Below, in pieces: positions 9,138-16,787 of a stretch of 64,000 bases of DNA (position 1 is the first letter of the stretch; each line of letters opens with the position of its first letter). A program made the translations under genes and the position numbers. The notes under the pieces are model-generated. The model was given only the letters and a program-made list of their open reading frames with translations. It was not told the DNA's origin and did no database searches. This DNA is from Fervidobacterium sp. UBA5837 (lineage in GTDB: Bacteria; Thermotogota; Thermotogae; Thermotogales; Fervidobacteriaceae): NCBI GenBank assembly GCA_002432805.1, contig DJGV01000001.1:62001-126000 (forward strand). Reading direction: 5' to 3'.

Positions 9138-10247
9138 TTACCAATGCAATAATTCTTTCTCTGTTGCCTTATCGAATACATGCATAGTCGTCATATCGAA
9201 AACAAGGTCAATCTTCTGCCCATCTTGTGCTTGACTCTTTGCATTAACCCTTGCAACTATCTTATCGTCTCCTGCCATGACATGGAGCAACGTCTCACTA
9301 CCAAGAGGTTCGACAACGTCAACTATAACTTCTGCTGTGTTTTCCGGCCTTGGTGCAATGGCAAACATCTTATCGTACACGTTTTCTGGCCTTATACCAA
9401 AGATTACATCTTTATCAACGTGTTGAACAAGTTTGTCTTCGTATTCTTGAGGAACTTTGAGCTTCAACCCACTTGTCTTAACCCACAGACCACCTTCACC
9501 TTTAATTATCTTACCTTCTATGAAATTCATCGCTGGACTTCCAATGAATCCTGCAACAAACATATTGGCAGGTCTATTGTACACTTCATAAGGTGTTCCA
9601 ATCTGCTGGATGATCCCATCTTTCATGATAACTATCTTATCGGCCATTGTCATAGCTTCAACTTGGTCGTGCGTAACGTAGACAATCGTTGCTTCAAGCC
9701 TTGCATGTAGTTTCTTCAATTCTGATCTCATCTGAACACGGAGTTTCGCATCAAGGTTCGAAAGAGGTTCGTCAAACAAGAAAACCTTTGGATGTCTAAC
9801 GATTGCACGCCCAACTGCAACCCTTTGCCGTTGACCACCGGAGAGTTGTCTAGGCTTTCTATCAAGCAAAGACTCAATCTCAAGTATCTTTGCAGCTTCG
9901 TGGACTCTTTCCTCTATTTCATTTTTTGGTACTTTTCTTAACTTCAAACCAAATGCCATGTTATCATACACTGTCATATGTGGATATAGAGCATAGTTTT
10001 GGAACACGAATGCGATATCTCTATCTTTTGGTTCAACATCGTTAACTACACGTCCATCAATCTTTATTTCTCCTTTTGTGATCTCTTCAAGTCCTGCAAT
10101 CATACGGAGTGTCGTTGTTTTTCCACAACCAGATGGGCCAAGCAATACGAGAAACTCCTTGTCTTCAACCACGAAATTCGCATCCTTTACAGCCTCTACC
10201 TTACCTTCGTATACTTTCCAAACATGCTCGAGAACAACCTGCGCCAT
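9138..10247 (-). CDS. sugar ABC transporter ATP-binding protein (MsmK/UgpC/MalK type)
   Basis: A 369-residue ATPase subunit of a carbohydrate importer. Walker A GPSGCGKTTT is at about 37-46, the Q-loop is in AFVFQNYALYPHM, the signature LSGGQRQR is near 135, and Walker B FLFDEPLSNLDAKLR is near 157. A C-terminal OB-fold regulatory domain (FIGSPAMNFIEG, FGIRPENV) marks the MalK/MsmK/UgpC subgroup. No permease or binding-protein gene is nearby, so it may be a shared ATPase serving several importers, as known for MsmX/MsmK. The start is ATG 10247 after GGGGAGGT; the longer open frame to 10307 would overlap the antitoxin gene. It lies four bases after the Phd-like gene and is probably co-transcribed. 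Confidence 0.93.
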   Translation of the reverse strand: MAQVVLEHVWKVYEGKVEAVKDANFVVEDKEFLVLLGPSGCGKTTTLRMIAGLEEITKGEIKIDGRVVNDVEPKDRDIAFVFQNYALYPHMTVYDNMAFGLKLRKVPKNEIEERVHEAAKILEIESLLDRKPRQLSGGQRQRVAVGRAIVRHPKVFLFDEPLSNLDAKLRVQMRSELKKLHARLEATIVYVTHDQVEAMTMADKIVIMKDGIIQQIGTPYEVYNRPANMFVAGFIGSPAMNFIEGKIIKGEGGLWVKTSGLKLKVPQEYEDKLVQHVDKDVIFGIRPENVYDKMFAIAPRPENTAEVIVDVVEPLGSETLLHVMAGDDKIVARVNAKSQAQDGQKIDLVFDMTTMHVFDKATEKELLHW

Positions 10248-10251
10248 ATCT

Positions 10252-10533
10252 TTATACCTCCCCTTCATCTCTAGTAATGTTAGAATCTTCTCCAAAAATA
10301 TCTTCAAGTTTCAATTGCTTAAAAAGAGACGGATCACCAATGTCCAACAGATAAAGATCCCACACCTTATCCAAGAATTCAAAAATCTTAGAGTACGTAT
10401 TATAATTCATAACAACAGACACCGGTTTACCATTCTTGGTTACCACAATATCCTCACTAATCGAATCTTCAATCACTTTAGAGAATTTTGCCTTCGCGTC
10501 TGCCACTGAATAAAACTCCGTTATTCTTTTCAT
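10252..10533 (-). CDS. Phd/YefM-family antitoxin-like protein (no partner toxin)
   Basis: A 93-residue protein beginning with the YefM/Phd N-terminal pattern (VADAKAKFSKVIEDS, then VVTKNGKPVSVVMNYNTYSKI), the DNA-binding half of type II antitoxins. The usual C-terminal toxin-wrapping tail is present in length but acidic and not recognisable. No RelE, Doc or PIN gene lies on either side; the next gene, four bases downstream, is the sugar ABC ATPase. The ATG is preceded by AGGGGG. It may be an orphan antitoxin or a regulator adopted by the transporter gene. The family call is fairly firm and the role is unknown. Confidence 0.8.
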   Translation of the reverse strand: MKRITEFYSVADAKAKFSKVIEDSISEDIVVTKNGKPVSVVMNYNTYSKIFEFLDKVWDLYLLDIGDPSLFKQLKLEDIFGEDSNITRDEGEV

Positions 10534-10553
10534 ATAATGCCCCCTTGACTACT

Positions 10554-10597
10554 ATTATAGTCATAACTTTTCCAAATGTGGTAGATAGCCACAATTT
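10554..10597 (-). promoter_or_regulatory. possible promoter and inverted repeat upstream of the Phd/ABC ATPase genes
   Basis: On the minus strand a perfect TATAAT lies at 10559-10554, 21 bases upstream of the Phd start. Just upstream of it, AAATGTGG (10574-10581) and CCACAATTT (10589-10597) form an inverted repeat around a seven-base centre, placed where a repressor would cover the -35 region. No good -35 hexamer is visible. No binding protein is identified. Confidence 0.4.
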
Positions 10598-10652
10598 GTT
10601 TCATAATTGTTACTTCATCGCAATACACATCCTCAAAAACAGGTGTAAAATT

Positions 10653-10666
10653 TGACCGAACGGTCA
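10653..10666. promoter_or_regulatory. TetR-type operator palindrome
   Basis: TGACCGAACGGTCA consists of two perfect six-base arms around AA. This layout is characteristic of TetR-family operators. It lies 104 bases before the radical SAM/SPASM start, and the same gene group encodes a TetR protein, so autoregulation of the group is the simplest reading. A possible promoter, TTGTTT (10703-10708), 16 bases, TATTAT (10725-10730), lies downstream of it. Confidence 0.65.
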
Positions 10667-10770
10667 GTAAAAATAGTTGGGGTAACTCTGCAATTTGTAG
10701 GTTTGTTTATCACTGTTAGGTGACTATTATCATCTACATTATTGCAAATAGAAAAAGGAGGAGGAGAATT

Positions 10771-12219
10771 ATGGCTACAGGTGGATTGAAGGGTATGGTT
10801 TACCACCAAGCAGGTAAATTGGTGGCAAATGTTGTAAGAAAGGCAGATACAGATACATTCTCAAAACTCTTGTATACCGTAAGTGCAGTAAGCAAAGAAC
10901 CAGCAAAGAGCGGACTTAAAAAGCTCGGCCTTATGGCTCAAGAAGGACATCCAATGATCAAGAAGTGGATGGATGTATTCCAAAAGTCATCTCCAAAAGC
11001 AGTTGAAAAGATAATCAACAACCTCATCATAAACGAATTTGCAATTGGTGAACCGACGAGGCAGAAGATGATGCATGAATACCAAGTCGTCCTTCCAAAA
11101 CTTGGTGTTATTAGTCCAACTTATGCATGTAATCTCAATTGTATCGGATGTTATGCTGGATTGTATGGAAGAAAGTATGAACTGACAAAAGATGAGGTTA
11201 GAAGTGTTCTCAAGCAAGGAGAAGAACTTGGAATATACTTCTGGATCATCACTGGTGGAGAACCATTCTACTGGCCGTACATAATGGATATATTCGAAGA
11301 GTTCAACAATCACTATTTCATGGTCTATTCAAACGGTATACTAATAACTGAAGAGAAGGCTAAAAAGCTTGCAGAACTTGGAAATGTCACGCTTTCCATA
11401 TCGGTTGAGGGTTTCGAAGCAGAAACAGATTGGAGAAGAGGACACGGCGTATTTAAGTCGGTCTTGAATACGTGGGAAAGGCTGAGGAGATACGGTGTAC
11501 CATTCGGTGCAAGCATCACCGCAACGCGTGTTAACCATGAAATTCTAATGAAAGACGAATTTTGGAATTTCTTGGAAGAGAATGGGGTAATATATGCTTG
11601 GGTCTTCCAATTCATGCCTGTTGGTCAGGACCCGATGATGGATTTGGTCCCCACTCCGCAGCAAAGGTATGAAAGGTTCTTCAAGACTGATGAAATGAGA
11701 CTTAGCGGGCGATTTGCATTCGTTGCAGACTTTTGGAATCACGGGTTCTTGACTCACGGATGCCTATCTGCGGGTGCTAAGTACTTCCATGTCAATGCAA
11801 AAGGTTACGTTGAGCCATGTGTCTTCCAACAATTTGCAACCGACAGTATAAGAGAAAAGAGCCTAATAGAGATATTTAAGTCGCCGTTCTTTGAAGCATA
11901 CAAGAGGGCAATACCTTTCTCGAGCAATCTATTCAGACCTTGTCCAATCATAGATAATCCAAAGGTGTTCAGGGCAATGGTTAAGAATTTCAACGCTATA
12001 CCGCAGCATGAAGGTTGCGAGAAGACTATCACAGAACTGGCTCCTGAGCTAGATAAACTAGCCGATGAATGGAAAGAATATGCAGATAAACTTTGGTATG
12101 AATACGGTTATGTTGAAAGATACCCAGTTAACAGAGGACTGTACAACTATGAAACAAGAATGAAGAGATATGCAAACAAAGAAGAAGCGTTGAAAGTTGA
12201 CAAAAAGTTGAACGTCTGA
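10771..12219 (+). CDS. radical SAM/SPASM-domain enzyme
   Basis: A 482-residue protein. A helical N-terminal region of about 110 residues precedes the radical SAM domain with CxxxCxxC (CNLNCIGC) and ITGGEPF. The C-terminal part has a cysteine set (GCLSAGAKYFHVNAKGYVEPC, later CP and GC) that fits a SPASM-type auxiliary iron-sulfur domain. The start is ATG 10771 behind a strong GGAGGAGGAG; an upstream in-frame ATG at 10720 has no such site. It leads a group with a TetR regulator and an MFS transporter. The substrate is not visible. A TetR-controlled radical SAM enzyme in a Thermotogales-type cell could be the fatty-acyl tail-joining enzyme of membrane-spanning lipids, but this is a hypothesis only. 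Confidence 0.85.
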   Translation: MATGGLKGMVYHQAGKLVANVVRKADTDTFSKLLYTVSAVSKEPAKSGLKKLGLMAQEGHPMIKKWMDVFQKSSPKAVEKIINNLIINEFAIGEPTRQKMMHEYQVVLPKLGVISPTYACNLNCIGCYAGLYGRKYELTKDEVRSVLKQGEELGIYFWIITGGEPFYWPYIMDIFEEFNNHYFMVYSNGILITEEKAKKLAELGNVTLSISVEGFEAETDWRRGHGVFKSVLNTWERLRRYGVPFGASITATRVNHEILMKDEFWNFLEENGVIYAWVFQFMPVGQDPMMDLVPTPQQRYERFFKTDEMRLSGRFAFVADFWNHGFLTHGCLSAGAKYFHVNAKGYVEPCVFQQFATDSIREKSLIEIFKSPFFEAYKRAIPFSSNLFRPCPIIDNPKVFRAMVKNFNAIPQHEGCEKTITELAPELDKLADEWKEYADKLWYEYGYVERYPVNRGLYNYETRMKRYANKEEALKVDKKLNV

Positions 12220-12257
12220 CGTTTCCCAAACGTTGAAACTTTTTGGAGGGGCTTGAT

Positions 12258-12830
12258 TTGAGTAAAGAAATAAAGGAGAGCGAAACAAAAACAAAGATAA
12301 TAAATGCAGCACGAAAGCTTTTTTCAGAAAAGGGATTTGATGGCGTTAGTATGGAGGACATTGCGCAGGCTTCAGGCGTGCGCAAGTCCCTTATTTACTA
12401 TTATTTTCCAAGTAAGGAAGTACTTTTCGAAGAGATATGGATAAATGTGATAGATGAATTGGAAAATGATATTTTTTCTGAAGTAGAAGGAGAAAATAAT
12501 ATAGTGAGGAGTATCAAAAAGCTTATAAAGAAGTACATTGAGTTTGTTATGAACAAATCTGAGATAAGTAAGCTCATAGCAAGAGAGAGAATGAATGTTT
12601 TAGATAGAGATAGTCAGCTTGACAATGCGAAATCAAAGTACGTCGGATTGATGAAAAGAATCGAAAACGTTTTTGAGAAAGGCAAACAAGAAGACGTACT
12701 CAATGACATAGAACCGTCTGCCGCTACAGAGATGATATCCACAGTTGATTCCATACACAAAAAGAGTGTATTGAAGAATATCGAAGAATTCCTCATGAAA
12801 GTCATCCTAAAAGAAAAAACCGAACATTAA
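12258..12830 (+). CDS. TetR-family transcriptional regulator
   Basis: A 190-residue protein. The N-terminal helix-turn-helix is clear: ARKLFSEKGFDGVSMEDIA, then GVRKSLIYYYFPSKEVLFE. The C-terminal half is a variable helical ligand domain with no recognisable ligand. The start is TTG 12258, six bases after GGAGGGG; the earlier TTG at 12243 would overlap that site. It lies 38 bases after the radical SAM gene and before the MFS gene, and probably binds the palindrome at 10653-10666 to control the group. Confidence 0.93.
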   Translation: MSKEIKESETKTKIINAARKLFSEKGFDGVSMEDIAQASGVRKSLIYYYFPSKEVLFEEIWINVIDELENDIFSEVEGENNIVRSIKKLIKKYIEFVMNKSEISKLIARERMNVLDRDSQLDNAKSKYVGLMKRIENVFEKGKQEDVLNDIEPSAATEMISTVDSIHKKSVLKNIEEFLMKVILKEKTEH

Positions 12831-12901
12831 AGAAAAAACAGAACACTGACGATGATACGAACAGGCACTTATATATCTTATTCCGAAAATGAGGTGATAC
12901 A

Positions 12902-14086
12902 ATGGCTGACCTGAAAAGGCGGGCATTTTATTTTGTCATAATAATGGGAATCATCAGTCTTTTCAGTGACTTAACGTACGAAGGTGCTAGAAGTCTAACG
13001 GGTCCATATTTGGGTTTGTTAGGTGCTTCTGCACTTGTAGTTAGTACAGTTGCAGGTTTAGGAGAGTTGATTGGCTATACGCTCAGATATTTCTTTGGTC
13101 GATTAGTCGATAAGACGAAAAGATATTGGTTGTTTGCTATAATTGGCTATACGGTCAATCTTTTGGTGATTCCATCACTCGCTCTAACAAATAACTGGCA
13201 AGCTGCAGCAATGCTAATGATATTGGAGCGCATTGGTAAGTCTATTAGAAAACCTGCAAAGGATACGCTTACATCGTTTGCTGGGGCTCAACTCGGATAT
13301 GGTACAGCATTTGCCTTGGAAGAACTCTTGGACCAACTAGGTGCTACTATAGGACCACTTTTCATGAGCATATCCGTTGCCAACAATATATCTGCGGGTG
13401 AAGTAACTGCGTACAGAAACTCATTTGCATTGCTAATATTTCCAGCTCTGATTACGCTCGGCCTTTTAATCATAACTCGTGCATTGGTACCAAATCCAGA
13501 ACATTTCGATGAAAAGAAGGAAAGTACTGGTGCAGTAAAGTTCGATAGGTTATTTTATCTCTACATTGCTGCAATATCACTTATAGCCTTTGGGTTTGCA
13601 GATTTCGCATTGATAAGTTTTCATGCACAGAAAAACGCATTACTAACTCCTGTGCTAATACCTATTGCGTACATGATTGCTATGGTTGTTGATGCTGTAT
13701 CTGCCCTAATTTTTGGAAAGTTATTTGATAAGAAAGGGTTTTTGGCTCTATCTTTATCGACATTTGTTGCGTCGTTCTATTCGATTTTTGCGTTCGGAAA
13801 TAGCAAATCTGCCATCATACTTGGTGCCGTACTTTGGGGTATTGGTATGGGGGCACAAGAATCGATACTTAAAGCTGCAATAGGAAAGTTGGTAGACAAA
13901 AAAGTAAGGGCAACTGCATACGGGTTTTTCAATGCTATATTCGGTATTGCTTGGTTTGCTGGGAGCGCATTGATTGGTTTGCTCTATTCCATTAACCTTG
14001 TCGCTCTAATGACCGTCTCTGTCATTTCAGAACTCTGCGCGTTTATTATACTCATCAGAATTACTTATTTAACTAAGAAGGCATAG
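12902..14086 (+). CDS. MFS transporter
   Basis: A 394-residue protein with about twelve hydrophobic segments and the loop 2-3 motif of the major facilitator superfamily (GRLVDKTKRYW), repeated less clearly in the second half (GKLFDKKGF). The start ATG follows GAGGTG. It is third in the TetR-controlled group, so it may export a compound sensed by the regulator. Substrate unknown. Confidence 0.88.
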   Translation: MADLKRRAFYFVIIMGIISLFSDLTYEGARSLTGPYLGLLGASALVVSTVAGLGELIGYTLRYFFGRLVDKTKRYWLFAIIGYTVNLLVIPSLALTNNWQAAAMLMILERIGKSIRKPAKDTLTSFAGAQLGYGTAFALEELLDQLGATIGPLFMSISVANNISAGEVTAYRNSFALLIFPALITLGLLIITRALVPNPEHFDEKKESTGAVKFDRLFYLYIAAISLIAFGFADFALISFHAQKNALLTPVLIPIAYMIAMVVDAVSALIFGKLFDKKGFLALSLSTFVASFYSIFAFGNSKSAIILGAVLWGIGMGAQESILKAAIGKLVDKKVRATAYGFFNAIFGIAWFAGSALIGLLYSINLVALMTVSVISELCAFIILIRITYLTKKA

Positions 14087-14119
14087 CAAAATATAAAGAA
14101 TATAGATATCATGAAAACA

Positions 14120-14154
14120 AAAACTAAGGGGTGTTTCACACACCCCTTAGTTTT
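14120..14154. terminator. bidirectional intrinsic terminator
   Basis: A 15-bp perfect stem, AAAACTAAGGGGTGT with its complement, and a five-base loop (14135-14139). It has a T run on both strands and lies between the convergent MFS and S1-domain genes. Confidence 0.92.
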
Positions 14155-14177
14155 ATTGTGTAAGTTTTAAAACAAAA

Positions 14178-14537
14178 CTATCGTCTCTTGGTTATACCTT
14201 GCTTTTTGTCCAGTCTTCTTTTGTATTCTGAATACGTTCTTTGACTATCTTTAAGGAACTTTGCAAGTTTCTTTTCAAAATCCTCTTTCTTTACTTCAGT
14301 GTCGTTCCCTTTCATTTCCTCTTTCAAGGAAAGTTCCCACTTACCATCCTTACCTTTACCTATTATCTTTGCCTCAACGTCTTGACCAACTTTGAGGAAA
14401 TCATCAACTTTTTGAACATATTGATTCGAAATCTTTGAAATGTGAACAAAGCCTTTTTCACCGTTTTCCAACTCGATATTTGCACCAAACTTTAGCACTT
14501 CAACTACTTTGCCCTTCACTACTTGACCAACTTCCAT
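14178..14537 (-). CDS. S1 RNA-binding domain protein
   Basis: A 119-residue protein. Residues 1-70 form a single S1 domain (VGQVVKGKVVEVLKFGANIEL, GFVHISKIS, VGQDVEAKIIG). The tail is highly charged (KKLAKFLKDSQRTYSEYKRR). It resembles the small S1 proteins of the general stress protein 13/YabR type that associate with ribosomes. It is probably co-transcribed with rpmE upstream. Confidence 0.88.
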   Translation of the reverse strand: MEVGQVVKGKVVEVLKFGANIELENGEKGFVHISKISNQYVQKVDDFLKVGQDVEAKIIGKGKDGKWELSLKEEMKGNDTEVKKEDFEKKLAKFLKDSQRTYSEYKRRLDKKQGITKRR

Positions 14538-14582
14538 AAAATAGAACCCTCCTGAGAAATTAGATTGGGCGATACCAATTTA

Positions 14583-14795
14583 TCAATACTTTCCTTCGTA
14601 CCTTTTCTTAAACTTCTGAACGCGTCCTTCGGTATCAACTATCAGTCCAGCACCTCCACTTCCTTTGTAAAGTGGATGACAATTCGAACAGACATCAACT
14701 TTGAGTTGTTCCTTTGTTGTCCAGATCTTGTGTTCAGCACCACATGCGCATCTAACTGTTAAAAGTTTCATTTCCGGGTGAATACCCTTCTTCAA
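14583..14795 (-). CDS. rpmE: 50S ribosomal protein L31
   Basis: A 70-residue protein beginning KKGIHPEMK, as L31 does. It has the zinc-binding cysteines of the C+ form (CAC near the N-terminus, CSNCHP later) and the end GRVQKFKKRYEGKY. The start is TTG 14795, behind AGAGGTG on the minus strand; the longer frame to 14804 would run into that site. Confidence 0.95.
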   Translation of the reverse strand: MKKGIHPEMKLLTVRCACGAEHKIWTTKEQLKVDVCSNCHPLYKGSGGAGLIVDTEGRVQKFKKRYEGKY

Positions 14796-14873
14796 CCCAC
14801 TCACCTCTCTAAAGAATTTTCAGCTAATTAAATCAAGTTATATGATACCACTTTTTTCAATACTTTTCAAGTA

Positions 14874-16688
14874 TTATATTTTCACGTCTTTGAAATTCTC
14901 TTGGATTACGTTTAACAAATTTATCGTCTGACGTACATTTCCAAAGACTGTATTAAGCTCATCCAAGAATCTCTGAATTGAAGCGCTTATTTCCTCAGCA
15001 GTAGCCGAGCTTTCTTCAGATATTGCAAGTAGATTCTGTATACTTGTAGTTATGTTCTCAAGTTTCTCCGTTTCGTTGTTCAAATTATCGATGAGTGTGT
15101 TGAGCTGTCCTGTAATTTGCGATATAATCTCACTTGACTCTTTACTATCATCTGCACTGCTTGATAGCTCAATTGACTGTTTTTTTAGCTCTTCGTAACC
15201 CTTTAAGACCCCTTTGCTTAATTCTGCAATACCATTTGAGACGCTCGAGAGAAATTGTGATATCTTGTTTGCCGACTCTTTACTTTCCTCTGCAAGCTTT
15301 CTTATCTCATCGGCAACTACTGCAAATCCTCTTCCAGCTTCTCCACTACGCGCAGCTTCTATTGCAGCATTCAAGGCAAGTAGATTTGTCTGTTCTGCAA
15401 TGCTCATGACCGTATTTGCAATATCTTGTATCGCACTTGCTTGGCTCCTCAACTCTTGACTCTCTTTTGCTATGGCCTCAAAATCATTACTCATTACTCT
15501 CATGCCATTTGCTGAGTTTTCTACACTTTTTGCAGCATTTCTGATCTTGTCTACAGCGCTATTCAAATTCTGAATAATCTGATTTTGTTCGTTTATCGCT
15601 CTTGAAATCGTGTCAACATTTGAAGAGACTGCTTCAGAAATTCTTTCCGCATCGTTGCTAATTTGAACAGCCGTATCTGCAATCTGTGTTGATAATTCTT
15701 TCATTGTGTCTATCTGTTCTTGCACTGTATTTGCGGATTCCAAGGTCTTGTTGGAAAAATTCATTAGTTCCTCAGTATCACCCTGAAGTCCTATCAAAAA
15801 TTCTCTGAGTGACCTTGTTGCTTCAGCATTTCCCTCTGAAATTTCCTCAAAGTCCTTTTCACCTGATATTATCACAAGATTGTTGAAATCCTTAGCCTTG
15901 TAGATGGAGGATATTTCTTTCGTTGCATTAAGACCTTTCTTGAAATCTGATAAGCCTAAAAACATTCCTACAAAGGTAACTGCAGTAATAAGTAGTGAGC
16001 TAAACACAGGAGTTAAGAAGTTTGTAAAAACAAGCGACAGAACAAATACAACAACGGGAAAGACAACAGTATATGTTGTCAGGATTTTTCTAACTAATCC
16101 AAGAGAAAGTGTTTTGAAAAGGCTTAGAGTAACCTTTTTCCCATAAGGTTTTGTTGCAACGATTCTTACTTCAAGGAAAGAACCGCTACCAGTCGTACCT
16201 TGGTTTAGTATTTCAACCTTCATTGGATCTTTGAAAAAGTCAGCTGAACCTCTGAGTAGTCCCAAAAAATAACTTCTAAAATCTCTGCTTGACTCGTATC
16301 GTACGACTGCTGTCTTTTCATCAACGTAATTGTATATGATTCTCGGTGGTTTTGCCCCCTTTATCCGTCTTGTAAGGGACCTGTGGACCATGTCCATAGC
16401 ACTTAAAAATGACAAGACACCCTCTTTTTTAAAATAGCTAGGATAGAAAGAGTGGAAAGACCAGATATTTTGATAACCTGTCTCCTCCCAAAGTTCTTCG
16501 TAAGTTTTTCCAACCTTTTGTGCCAATGATCTACTGACCCTTACGACTAAATCATCTGGGACATCGTTCGTTGGAACTATCAACTTGCTTGTCTCGATGT
16601 TAAACTCGGAGACCAAAGAGTCTACAACTTTGTCCCCGTATAATTTCTTCCATGTCGTTAGCCATATGTTCATAACAAAACTCTTCAT
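14874..16688 (-). CDS. H-NOX heme-sensor methyl-accepting chemotaxis protein
   Basis: A 604-residue receptor. Residues 1-180 form an H-NOX (HNOB) domain that aligns without gaps, in numbering, with the O2-binding domain of Caldanaerobacter subterraneus Tar4 as I remember it. It has Trp9, Asn74, the proximal heme ligand His102, Pro115, the heme-propionate motif Tyr131-Ser133-Arg135, and the distal Tyr140 that hydrogen-bonds O2. Two membrane helices follow near 205-250, with hardly any loop between them, so sensing is cytoplasmic. The rest is a standard chemotaxis signalling helix pair with the tip QTNLLALNAAIEAARSGEAGRGF and pentapeptide-like ends. There is no HAMP motif that I can see. The start ATG follows GGAGGAGG. 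Predicted role: O2 or NO taxis through CheA/CheW, which are not in this window. Confidence 0.93.
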   Translation of the reverse strand: MKSFVMNIWLTTWKKLYGDKVVDSLVSEFNIETSKLIVPTNDVPDDLVVRVSRSLAQKVGKTYEELWEETGYQNIWSFHSFYPSYFKKEGVLSFLSAMDMVHRSLTRRIKGAKPPRIIYNYVDEKTAVVRYESSRDFRSYFLGLLRGSADFFKDPMKVEILNQGTTGSGSFLEVRIVATKPYGKKVTLSLFKTLSLGLVRKILTTYTVVFPVVVFVLSLVFTNFLTPVFSSLLITAVTFVGMFLGLSDFKKGLNATKEISSIYKAKDFNNLVIISGEKDFEEISEGNAEATRSLREFLIGLQGDTEELMNFSNKTLESANTVQEQIDTMKELSTQIADTAVQISNDAERISEAVSSNVDTISRAINEQNQIIQNLNSAVDKIRNAAKSVENSANGMRVMSNDFEAIAKESQELRSQASAIQDIANTVMSIAEQTNLLALNAAIEAARSGEAGRGFAVVADEIRKLAEESKESANKISQFLSSVSNGIAELSKGVLKGYEELKKQSIELSSSADDSKESSEIISQITGQLNTLIDNLNNETEKLENITTSIQNLLAISEESSATAEEISASIQRFLDELNTVFGNVRQTINLLNVIQENFKDVKI

Positions 16689-16787
16689 CAGCTCATACCT
16701 CCTCCTGGTGTTTATTTGGATTTCAATTTTTCTGATTGCTTACAAATTCAGATTATAGCACATTTTTAGCGTTTTTCATACACATTT

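Noticed and set aside
9180..9710. A 176-codon plus-strand frame opposite the ABC ATPase gene
   Set aside because: It mirrors a well-conserved gene on the other strand, has no ribosome-binding site and its product has no family pattern.
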